A stretch of 64,000 bases of DNA from Oreocharis arfaki (lineage: Eukaryota > Chordata > Aves > Passeriformes > Paramythiidae). Location of the stretch: the NCBI GenBank assembly GCA_013398015.1, contig VZRR01007844.1:128528-192527 (forward strand). Direction: 5' to 3'. Position 1 is the first letter of the stretch; each line of letters opens with the position of its first letter. Positions 24,701-35,160 of this stretch are shown here, in pieces. A program made the position numbers and the translations under genes. The notes beneath the pieces were generated by a model. That model did not search any database. It was given only the letters and a program-made list of their open reading frames with translations, and had not been told where the DNA came from.

Positions 24701-27700
24701 TTTTTTCTTTTCACATGCCAGTCAACCTCAGACAAGCCCTTGCTAAGCAACTGAAAGCTAGCTTCACGTTACGTGACATTACCAAGGGTTTTCAGAAAGT
24801 TCTTTTTAAATGAGTTTTAAGAGACAGTAAGAAGCCAGCTTGAAGAAAGTTGTCAAAACATATATATGGTAAGGGAACAGTGTCAACCTGCTACTTCTGC
24901 ATGACAGTTTGGGAAATGATGCTAGGAAGAATCATCACAGGCCATAAATCTGCATTTTAGTCTTTTAGCCAAAAGCCCCATCTTTCTAGCCAGCTAATGG
25001 CATTTTGGCAGGGTGCGCAGCTGAATTTCTGTAGAACTGGAGTAGGGGAGGCTGCAGGAAAATTCGGTAGTTTAGAGGCAAAATTTTTCACACCAATGCT
25101 TTTGAAATGTGAGCACTGGTGGTGTATGTCTGCTCTCTCAGAAAAGTATTATTGTCCAAAATTTATTTTAGATATTTTATGAGTGAAGATGAAGTTCAAG
25201 CAAGGACATTATTGCTTTATCCAAAAGTGGACAGGATATCGACAGAGGGGTTTCCAGTGCCCCCATGCCCTCTCTGTTCTTCTTACTTTAAAATGTAAGC
25301 CCTCTTTGAAGTCACAGTGCTGCCCCAGCCCCCATTAGGGCTCTCCCACTGCCCTGCCTGTGAGCATTGCAAAGGAGGTGAGAGAAGCCGGGGCTCACCG
25401 TTCCTGGTTAATGTATCTGCAGTGTCCTGGAGGTGTGCTTGGAGGAGGCAGAAGGATGGCAGCAATGCTGCAACTTCACTCTTCTCCGTGACATATTACA
25501 TCCAGAAGAGAAAGAATTGCCTTGTAGGGAACATAAATCAGGGGCTGCTTTCAGCTTTTAAAATGACATAAAGTTTGCATGAATATAATTATAGCCTCTG
25601 AAGCAAATAAAACAAGATGTGACAGATACAGAAGGCTGCCACTACTAAGCTAATGTTATAAAACTTCAGTAAGTGACTAGCAGCTGGCAGGATGTTCAAA
25701 GAAGATTTTACTCTCCCTGACATTAATATCGTGTCTGAGATATCTCTTTTTAAAGCTTTTTGTTGAATTTTATATGCTTTTTAAAACAATGATTAGTTAA
25801 GATTGCCTTGAGCTGCATCCTTTAAGCCAAATTTATTGACTCCAATGTACCAAATAATTTTCTTCAGTCATCAAAAACAAAGGTTTGCTCTTTGTGGTAT
25901 TTGTTTCTTGGCAATGATGTTGCATTTTCATACAGCACACATACTCCATTTTCCAAATTCAGACTAATTGAGGTTATTACCTAATGTCTCTCTAAAGCCA
26001 ATCTTACCTTATCTCTCTGAAAGGCTGTATCACTCCACATGTGCCACAGACTGACACATACACAGACGTGTGTGTTCACCCAGCAGCAATGAAGAGTTCA
26101 GCTCCTCCACATCCCAAACAGCTCCCTACAGGGACTCTAAGACAAGAGACACTGTCCTGATTTGCATTTGCTTTTGTATTTTTTAAATAGATTGCTTTCC
26201 TTACGTGTGTAGCAAAGCAGTGTTTAAACACTTGGGCAATGGTCTCTCTAGGGTGTGTGGCTGTACATGACATAAGAGCTGGTCACGTTAGACCCTGTCG
26301 ATCTCCTTCATCTCTCACTATTGCAAGGCATTTAGTCTTCACCTTCAGCAGTTGTGAGTCTTCTCAATCACAGCTGCATTCTCTCTGAGCAATATGACAT
26401 TCACCAGGGCATTTGCTGTTCTGAGCATTAACAGAGTTTTGCAAAATGCCCTATTTTCAACTGCACTGAGACTATCCAGTAACCTAATATTGGTCAGTGC
26501 CAAAGAGCAGGTAACCCTCAGTCCTGTCAGCTCAACATCATTCCCTGTGCCTCAGCACCAACTCTATTCTGAGGTGTTACCACAGATTTCCTGAAGGAAT
26601 TAGAGTCAAAGAGTGACAATGGCAGCAGATCCCAGCCTTGGATCCCAAAGTAAAACAAGGAGATCCAACAGCTGTAGCACAACAGCTGGCAGCGAATCGC
26701 CCCACTGATGCTGCCACAGAAGAAGCTCTGGGCCAGTGTGGGAGGGCCATGCAGCAGCTGTGGTTCACACTATTCAGTGAAAAAATTAATACAATCAATT
26801 ACTTTCCAAGAATGTCTAATGAATCACTGGGCCATTAACCTGAACAGTCATAATGTATATTCCCAACATCAATATTGCTTGAATAATCCCCAAGGGAATA
26901 ATTAGAAGTGCATCACTTGGAAGAATGCATGGTATGTAATGCGTTACTGGATCCTAACAAATATAATGACTCCTCAGCATACTGTCAGGGATTTAGAAAG
27001 AAGTCAGTGGATGGAAGACATAGAGGTCATGAGAGACGCATGATATGAATACCTTGCTATGAGTTTAGAGAACTTGTGTATCTCTTTTTTGGCATCAAGA
27101 TTAAAGATGCGAAGCGGAGAAGGAAGGAATTTACTTAAATTCAATGGTCAGGTTGTTTCTTGATGTGGGATTTAGTCCTCCTTGTGTCTAACCTACCAGT
27201 CTAACTTGCTCCTTATTTAATGTAGACTTTGGTGTCTGCATGATCCATTCTTCAGTTACAATGCTTAGGTTCCTTTCTAGTCATAGTTAATTCCATCCTT
27301 GAAGCAGCCTAAGCAGAGCTAGCTGAGTAATTCACACAAGGGCTACTCCAGGAAGAAATTATGCATGAGAAGAGGCAAATTACTCTGCCTCTGTCCAGGA
27401 CAGGCACTTAACACTACCTCAAAAGCCTCCAATACACCTTTGTGCCATGCCACAAGGCACAGAACATTCATCCTCTATGCAATGTTTTAAAAATCATCTA
27501 GCCCTCTGCACATTTCACTACTACAGAAATTACATAACCAGCTTCTGCAGGTATGGATAGACATGCTCTTTCCCAAAGGATGCTAGCCTTGAACAACACA
27601 GACGTGACCTATAGACAGAGCAGAATTGTGTCTTTGTCTGCCTCATTTTCCCATCCTCTTAAGTTACTATTGGTATTAGTATTTGTTTGGGTCAATATTA

Positions 27701-28468
27701 AGGCCCAAGCTGAGCACTGCTACAGCCTGTGTCCCTACACAATAAGAGCTGGTAGGCACAGTAGGATGGAGATATGACACTAGGAGTCAGTTATTGCAAA
27801 ATTAAGCTAAGCTCGCTTCTCAAAAAATCCCTTGGGTAGAAAAGTTCCCTTTACACACGTAAGACTATGAGAGGACATAAATAATTCACTGTCCTGTATC
27901 CTTCTTACTGCAGAAAAGATTTCAGGTAATACATGCATAAAAACATATACATCCACATTTTTTTCCTCATAAGGATGAAGAGTATATTAAGTGACCTTCC
28001 TCTCCAATAGGATAAGAAATCTAATGCCAGCTTAGGAAACTTAAAGTTATTAGCAGTTACATATTACTGGCAACATATTTTACACCAGACAGCCATGAAA
28101 AAAAGTCATAAAAGTGCAATTAAATGTCTGAACTGTTGCTATTTTGGAAATTAAAACAACGCACGGTATCCTTGCTGCAGCTTATATTACTTACTTATGA
28201 CTTCTGCAGTTATTTTCACCAGTTTAACCATGCTTCTTTTCCATAAATGTCTGCTGTAAATAGGTCCTTTGGGAACCCTGAAAATAACAAGATCTGTAAT
28301 AAAAAAATTAATAACACTGAGAGAAAACTCAAGTTGGAAAGGCCTTTTTAGAGCACATTAAAGGGTCTATTAAAAAAAAAAAATACTTGCAGAGAAGCAC
28401 CCCAGAGCTCTGTAGCAGGTAGATTTGAACTGTCACTGATGAGAAGTAAAAGAAAGGACGCCAAGTTT
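15723..28468. other. Intergenic, no gene recognised
   Basis: No coding exon, RNA gene or clear transposon was recognised in this ~12.7 kb. It contains a poly(A) run at about 17932-17950 and a G/T-rich tract at 23265-23334. A GC-rich patch without strong CpG content lies at about 23695-23870, and I cannot assign it. Open frames are at most about 116 codons and look random. Confidence 0.65.
23265..23334. repeat. G/T-rich low-complexity tract
   Basis: Runs of GGGTTTGGG, GGGTTTTG and GGGGTTTTTTTT precede a pyrimidine tail. This resembles the complement of the A/C tracts at 1.6 and 50.9 kb and the tract beside the assembly gap. Confidence 0.85.
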
Positions 28469-28809
28469 TCAAGAGATTGGTCTTTGTGGTTGCTGGGAAT
28501 ACCACCAGACTCTCCGAAGCCGCAATAAAGAATCTCGTTCTCTTGATAAAGTCATACAAGATACCATTGCCAGTGAAGAGCATCAACAGTCATGTTTACG
28601 TTATTTCTACATATCAATTCTTCCTGTACATGAAAAGTTCTAAAGCAGCACTCCCCCATTCAAAAGAAGAAGGTAGGATGCAGATTCATTTACAGTTATT
28701 AATATTCCAATTGGAAAGTATAAGCTAAGAGAGAAAAGAAAAGAGAATTATATCAACAAAACACATCACAGAACATTGTCAACTGAACTTCTGTGGTTTC
28801 AAAAGATAA

Positions 28810-29280
28810 TGGTTCGGTCTTTCTTGTTGCACAAAATTTGTCACACCTTTGTCTAATTGGGACACTGGTGTTGTATGTAATAAGACTACAAAGAGTTCTA
28901 AAGATTTTACTGTTTCAAACGAAAATGGTACACCATCTAATAAGGCACAAGAAGATGGTGTCCAGCATATTATTTCTATCCCAAATACGAGAAAAGAATT
29001 ACCAAGAATGGTTATTTTGATGGAAGGTGATGAAACAAAAATGGTCAGAGTGAGTCTGATTGTTACTAAAGAGCAATAATTAGTCAGATATTTTTAAGTC
29101 AGCAAAACCAAACCATTTGCATCCAAGCATTCAAGAAGAAATCAGTAAAGACTGACTTGAACTTTGATACTAATTCTTTCTAGAGGGCTTTGAACATTTG
29201 GCAGTTCAGAAGAAAATTAATTTTTACTTAAAAGACATGTATGAAGTAGCCCAAGGGTTTAAGGTCAGTAAAATCAGTCT
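28810..29280 (+). pseudogene. Possible decayed protein-coding remnant (unidentified)
   Basis: An 89-codon open frame runs from 28810 to a TAA at 29077-29079 with no ATG near its start. It has coding-like features: polar residues (Asn, Lys, Thr, Glu, Asp) with spaced hydrophobics, few Cys or Trp, and A/T-ending codons typical of AT-rich vertebrate exons. Residue strings include SSKDFTVSNENGTPSNKAQ and ELPRMVILMEGDETKM. Downstream, coding-like strings continue in other frames up to about 29280 (for example HLAVQKKINFYLKDMYEV near 29200), as expected for a frameshifted retrocopy. A CR1 fragment begins immediately after. I do not recognise the parent protein. It may be a processed pseudogene, a transposon-derived segment or chance. 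Confidence 0.25.
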
Positions 29281-29295
29281 TCAGTTTCACCTAAG

Positions 29296-29563
29296 GCCAG
29301 CCACGTCCTGGGCTGCATCAAAAGAGAGTGGGCAGCATGATGATGCTCTACTCTGCCCTCATGAGGCCCCACCTGGAACTCTGCATCCCCTCTGGGGTCC
29401 TCAGAATAAGAAAGACATGGAGCTGTTGGAGCAGGTCCAGAGAAGACCACAAAGATGATCAAGAGCCGAAACCCCTCTGCTATGGAGACAGACTAAGAGA
29501 GCTGGAGGTGTTCAGCCTGGAGAAGAGAAGCCCCTTCCAGCATTTAAAGAGGGCTACAAGACA
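29296..29563 (+). mobile_element. CR1 LINE fragment (plus orientation)
   Basis: The sequence matches the end of CR1 ORF2 as remembered: a GGGCTGCATCAAAAGAG segment, then CTCTACTCTGCCCTCATGAG, CACCTGGAACTCTGCATCC, AGAAAGACATGGAGCTGTTG, GCAGGTCCAGAGAAGACCAC and TTCAGCCTGGAGAAGAGAAG. An internal deletion joins GAGAAG directly to CCCCTTCCAGCATTTAAAG, and the 3' end is missing. It is a dead 5'- and 3'-truncated copy. Confidence 0.92.
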
Positions 29564-30207
29564 ATGATCTTAATCCATTCTTGATGGATCTTCTACTGTT
29601 GGACTTCATGTCTGTTTCTACCACAGATTCCGATGCTGCCTTTCTCAGGATTGAGAATCTGAACAGATACGAGACAGGAGCAAAGCTGGGAAGTATCAGT
29701 CAGTAGGCCTCTCAGTAAGCCCAAAGGAACCAGGGAGGGAATATGATACACTTAGAGAAGTGCTGGAAGCAAAATCCACTTCAGGAATAAATCAGAGGAC
29801 ATTACAAAATGAGTAATAATCTAACCACTTTCCCATCTCTCAACTGTTGTGAGAAACATGAGGCAGCTGTGGATTTTTTGTGTGTTTGAAGATTGTGAGA
29901 ATTTGTTCCCACATCCTCCATGAGCCACTGAAGCTAAACACATTGAAAGCAGGCAGGGAAACCAGGCTTTAGATGGGGCCGTGAAGGTGCAGCATCATAA
30001 AAACTCTCCTGTCCCGTATGAGGGTGTTCAAGCCCTCTCTGTCCAACCATCCAAGGGAAAGAGATTCTTGGAAAAACATGAAAAACCCACTGCAGAAAGG
30101 ATGGTGTAACCTGTTTGGAAACAGGTGACTTTCGGTGGCTGGGTGTTGAGAAGCGCTTCAGGACATGTGTCTTCTCCTCTTTTCCAAAATGCCAAGGGGA
30201 AATCCTG
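29564..30207. other. Intergenic, no gene recognised
   Basis: No gene or repeat is recognised between the CR1 fragment and the T/G-rich tract around the gap. Confidence 0.6.
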
Positions 30208-30347
30208 TGGTTTTTCGGTTTTTGTTTGGTTTGGGTTTTTTTGGTGGGGTTTTTTTTTTGGTGGGGTTTTTTTTTTGTTTTCTGGGTTGTTTGTTNNNNN
30301 NNNNNNNNNNNNNNNNNNNNNNNNNGTTTGTTTTTTTTTTTTTTTTT
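30208..30347. repeat. T/G homopolymer-rich tract containing the assembly gap
   Basis: Repeated GGGGTTTTTTTTT blocks flank an unresolved gap and continue to a long T run on the right side. The reading frames predicted here, including those with unknown residues, are low-complexity artefacts. Confidence 0.92.
30296..30325. other. Assembly gap (30 N)
   Basis: Thirty undetermined bases sit inside the T/G tract. The true length may differ from the N count, since gap size in such tracts is often only estimated. Confidence 0.99.
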
Positions 30348-30709
30348 GAGGCCAGAAGCCAGAAACAAACTGAGGAAATATCACATTTCTGCTGGGCCCT
30401 TCAGCTGCAGTCTGTGGTCAGGGTTTTGAATCTTAGACAGACTCTACGCATTATTATTCGATTTCATATACTTATTAATTTTTTGGTCCTAGCCCTTCTT
30501 TTTAGTACAACATAATTGCTTGAATTATTACAAATAATTGCAATAACTGATCACACCCAGAGGAGGTCACTATCTTAGTTTATTCTTGTGATATCCAGGC
30601 TTTGTGATGTAAAACAATAATAGAAGAGCACTTTTGTAAAAGCACGTGCAAACCCCTTGATGTGATGGAAACGCCTCTGAAGACAAGTTGTAAAAGACCA
30701 GGTATGTGA

Positions 30710-30755
30710 GAACTCTTACTCTGCAGGCTTTTGAACTCTTACTCTGCAGGCTTTT
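30710..30755. repeat. Perfect 23-bp tandem duplication
   Basis: The unit, beginning GAACTCTTACTCTGCAGG, occurs twice head to tail at 30710-30732 and 30733-30755 without mismatch. Confidence 0.95.
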
Positions 30756-32840
30756 AAACTGCAGACTTTGGTGAGAGATATATTTTAACAACTAAAACAT
30801 CCTCTGCAAAGATGAGCAAAGATTAATGGGCTGCGGCACACTACATCGCCGTTAGAGTTGCCAGTTTTATTATTTATTATCCCAGTACCCAAAATGTGTC
30901 ACACAGCAAACAAACGTGAAAGAAAGTATTAACATACAGGTTACCTGAGGGAGAAGATTAAAGATTTGCCATACTAATCCTGTAACACAAGAAACTTGGT
31001 ACGATTAGAACTTTATGACAGCAGGCAGTCAGAAGTTCTTACTAAATACTAATTGTACATGAGCTGGTAAAAATCTCAATTTTTAATTTTATAACCAAAC
31101 ATTGCTGGCGATGTTTATATAGTACTGCAGCAGTGGCATCCAAGACCTATGTCTCTGACAGCTGCTATGGGCTCAGATCAAAATTATGACCCCCACACAA
31201 TTAAAAGATTAAATGATTATGCCTCGTTGAAACTTTCTCCTGCTTGCTTTCTCTCAAGAACTTTGTGTGTGGCTGAGAGCTGCCTTGCTACACTGAGAAG
31301 CCAAATGGTTAATTGTAAACTGACATCTGGTACTCTGAAAGAGCCAAGAATATTACTACAAGAGGTCACAAGGTGAATGGCACAGTCCTTGAATAAAATT
31401 AACTCAGAGATTTCATGTAGAGTATCACATTTCTGAGCATATTCTTGACATCTTGTCATATACACATCACCACTGTTACAAATGGGACATAATAGCAGTT
31501 CCCTTCGAATGTGGCACTTAAACAGCCAATATTCTTCCAACAAATTCCCTGGTTTTGAAGATAATTGAAAGCTACACATTTTTAAAGCAATATTCTCGAT
31601 ATGAATGAATAACAAGTCCCTGCAAGGTGTAGACAATGACTAACCAATGGAGACAAAGACTTTTACACAATTTCTGCCACTCTTTTATTTAGTTCTTCTA
31701 TTCATCTACAGATGTACCTGGAAAGACTGCAGTGAGAGAAACATTATCTACAGAAACTATTTTTGAAATTATGAGGATATAAAATATTCTTTGAGCTTAG
31801 TGGTTTAGTGTGACAACCTCAACTGAAACATGCGGCTGGCAGTGGTGGCCGCTACCTGCTCTGCCCCTCCACATGCTCCCTGGCTGTCCCAGTCCAGCTG
31901 ACAACAGCGGCCATGCCCCCATTGGTACCCAGGTACTGAAGCAAACTAGGCACAGACACGAGGTAAATTAGTGCTTTCTCATGGGGAAAATGTAAAGCAA
32001 ACTATTTTAGTTTGCATTTGCAATGTACTGAGTGCAGAGAGGGAGATACGCTGGTTCTGCTGATATACAGTAATTACATAAACTGTGATAAAGTGTCTGA
32101 GCATTTTGTCTTATTTAATCTGGGTATATAAATACTGGTCTGTTTATAACCTAATTGCTGGAGACAGCCCTCAAATACCATCTAATTTCACCTCTCCTTC
32201 TGTGCCACACCGCTATGCAGTCACAGATGTAATACATGAGGAAATGCCAAAGGAAAAGCCCTTTCTACTCTGCCGAAAAAATGTTCATTGGTAAGTCGGT
32301 GGTAAGAAGGGTGAGAACATACTTCCCTGGACAGGATAGTGGAAGCAAACCCCAGACTTATAGAGTAATATATACATATATCTTTTATTGTATCAGCTAA
32401 TACGATAGTGTCAGACAAGCTTCTGGCATCCCTCATGTCTGAAACAGCAGCATATGAGAGAGAACTGAAGAGAGAAATTCAAATTGGAGAGGAGAGGCAA
32501 CATGAGGCCAAATCTTCTCCATAAGATTCCGGCAGTTGGACACTCCACGTATCTCATCCGACTTCCCTTAGTAGGGCCAGTTTCTTCCTCAACATAAAAT
32601 TAATGCTTGTCTCACCAGAAATAACAGCTTTTGATCTCTCTGAAGGTGAAAGGAACCATGGATGTTATCTCTTTCATGGTTTAAAATCTGCTAAGAACCT
32701 GATAGAGCATCCTGTGCATTCCACAGGATGACCAAGTAGAAGAGCCTTTCCCGTCCTCAGCTGCATTTACTCTTACATTATGAACAAGGATAAATGTGAG
32801 AGTGTGATTTTCTGTGGACTTTTTTGATTTCTCATTATTA

Positions 32841-32909
32841 CATTCTCTCTATTTCATCTCTTCTCTCAACAAAACATTCTCTCTATTTCATCTCTTCTCT
32901 CAACAAAAC
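32841..32909. repeat. Perfect 34-bp tandem duplication
   Basis: A pyrimidine-rich unit starting CATTCTCTCTATTTCATC and ending CAACAAAA occurs at 32841-32874 and 32875-32908. Perfect identity points to a recent duplication. Confidence 0.95.
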
Positions 32910-33433
32910 CAAGTTATTTACAGTAAAATTGAACACTTTTTTTCGTCTGCCTATGGACTCACTGATATTTGCATTGTATCATTTTAAGAATGAGAGAAGT
33001 GGACAGAGTAGCCCTAGAGCTTGGATCTCAGTAATGTAATTCTAACAGTTTGTACTAAGTTTCTACAGTTTTTATGAACTGTTTTTCTTTTACTAAAGGC
33101 TGCACTTTTTCTGCAGAATTTGCTCTCCCAAACCATCTGTTCTCCTTGCTAAAATATGTTCTCACTCCTCTCTAAGACTGAGGGCACCCAGACACCCTAT
33201 ATCCACCGTGTCTGCACTTCAATAGATTTTACTTTGCATTGACTCCACATGTGAATGCCAGCAGCTCCCGGTGAGAATTCCAAGAGTGCAATCCCAGTCT
33301 GAACACCACTAGCCTTTGCTGTACTTCTGTATCTCTTTCCTTCACCGTAAGCCTTCTATCACCAGCAGCACCAATGCCAAAGCACCTTATCACCAAAGTA
33401 AAGTTGTCTTTTCTCAAAACGTGTTAGTAGAAT

Positions 33434-33528
33434 ACTTCAAAGCTACACTCGCTGTAAAAGTCATATTTGATCCCAGATATACTTCGAAGCTACATTTATT
33501 TTAAAATTCATACTTGATCCTAGATAAT
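33434..33528. repeat. Diverged ~47-bp tandem duplication
   Basis: Copy one is 33434-33480 and copy two 33481-33528. Both begin ACTTC(A/G)AAGCTACA and share TCATA(T/C)TTGATCC(C/T)AGATA, with several substitutions between them, so this is older than the 32.8 kb duplication. Confidence 0.85.
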
Positions 33529-35040
33529 GTCTCTTAGTATATTCACATGTATTTGTTCCAAATTGTCTTTTTAGATCAGTTGCTCTGTCATGTTTTCTCT
33601 GTCAGTCTGACAACATCCACTGACCAGCAATGACACAGCAAATCCCAAGAAGTCGTTAATGGTTTTATGACTTGCAGCTAAGAGACATCAATTCACCTAA
33701 GACATAAATAGCCTTTACCAGCCTCATAAAGTTGCCTCTAGCATCTGCTCTGCCCCGTGCAAACAGTTGAGGGAAACATCCTTTCAAGGCACTGTCACAG
33801 CAAAGGACTGGGGTACCAGCTGGTGACGACTGCAATGTGACAGATATCATGTACCTCTGACAACTACCCTGAGTGCTGAATCAGTGCTGGAGGACACAAT
33901 AGGGCCATTTCAGTAGAATACTAGGGATCAGCTATAAATGGTAACATGACCACTCTTTAGGCTTATGATAAGGCAGGCTAGCTAGAACTGTACTATGCTA
34001 AACACATCTTTCTTCCCTGTGACAGCAGCAATGAGCCTCCAAAGGTAAACTACACAGGGCAGTCTCCTCACAACAGGCAACAGTGACCAGACTCCATGTT
34101 CTGTGAGAAAGCAAGGAGAGTTAGAGGTCTGAATCTTTCGTTGCCTCTATCCACCATCCATAACCAAGATTTAACAAAGACCTTTTTTTTTGAGCTTATT
34201 GGCTCTTTTATTCTTGTAAAAACTTTTCCAATTCAGTAACAGTCTATACAGAAAAAATGTCTGCTGTATGGCTAAAACAAGAGCCAGACAGTGAAAGCTG
34301 TTTTTCTAGCTACAGTGTAGTAGAAGTGCCAGAATCTTATTGGTCATCTCTGTAGTTTCACCCCAGCTGAATGACTTGTTAAGGGGGCTACACGACTGCC
34401 TTTTCTACCACAGTTCTGTCCATTGCCTGTGTACTCTGTGCTGAGATCTGAGGGTACAGGTCCTCCCAGTGCTTTGGGATGGTACTGGGCGCTGGTTCTT
34501 CATCACCACTTCTTTTTGAATATACCTATTGTCAGTGCTGACAAATATGTAAGTCTGCCTTCAAACAATAACTGGAAATATTACTGGGATTAGCTTGCAT
34601 GTCAGTGTCACTATCCAGTCACTTAACAATCACTCAAAGAAATGATATAAAATATCACTTTTTTACATAGATGAATAATAGAGTGTTTGTCAGTCACTTC
34701 TAGGCTGACTGAGCCCCTTTGACTTGCTGAAACTAGAGTCCTTTTTTTTTCTAAACCTCACGAGAAAATGTTGACAAAACAGGCAATTTTCTGTAATTTC
34801 TCTGCAAGCTTCTGTCAGCACAAGAGGCAGCCAGAGCCTGCTCATTTCAGATAACACCACGAGGTAACCTTTGACATCCACCCCCTTGCTGCCGTTGGAG
34901 GCTCCTCTAAGTGCAACAGTTGTGTCTTTCAGGTTGCAGGATGCAGACCTACAATTTGGGCTCCTGTTTGCTGAAGGCAGCCTTTGTTTCCCAGCTGACT
35001 AAGAAGCTCTTATAAAAGGGATAAGAAATGTAGTTAATAG

Positions 35041-35160
35041 CTTGAGAGTGGCCTAATCATCGGCTGCTATTACCCCTCCAATATTAGGGAGGATGACAGA
35101 CCTATCAATAACAGAGCCCCAGGTGAGGTACAGCAGCTGATAAGGTGAACTTTGGCTTGA
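35041..35160. promoter_or_regulatory. Candidate distal regulatory element (motif cluster)
   Basis: Within 120 bases there are a homeodomain-like TAATCA (35054), an imperfect palindrome CCCTCCAATATTAGGGAGG (35074-35092), a TGACAG MEIS/TGIF-type core (35094), ATCAATAA (35104), CAGGTG (35120) and CAGCTG (35134) E-boxes and GATAAG (35139). Short motifs occur by chance, so only cross-species conservation or chromatin data could establish function. Confidence 0.25.

Noticed and set aside
31217..31636. 139-codon minus-strand open frame
   Set aside because: No domain, no splice context and no neighbouring exons. This length is plausible by chance in a 64-kb window.
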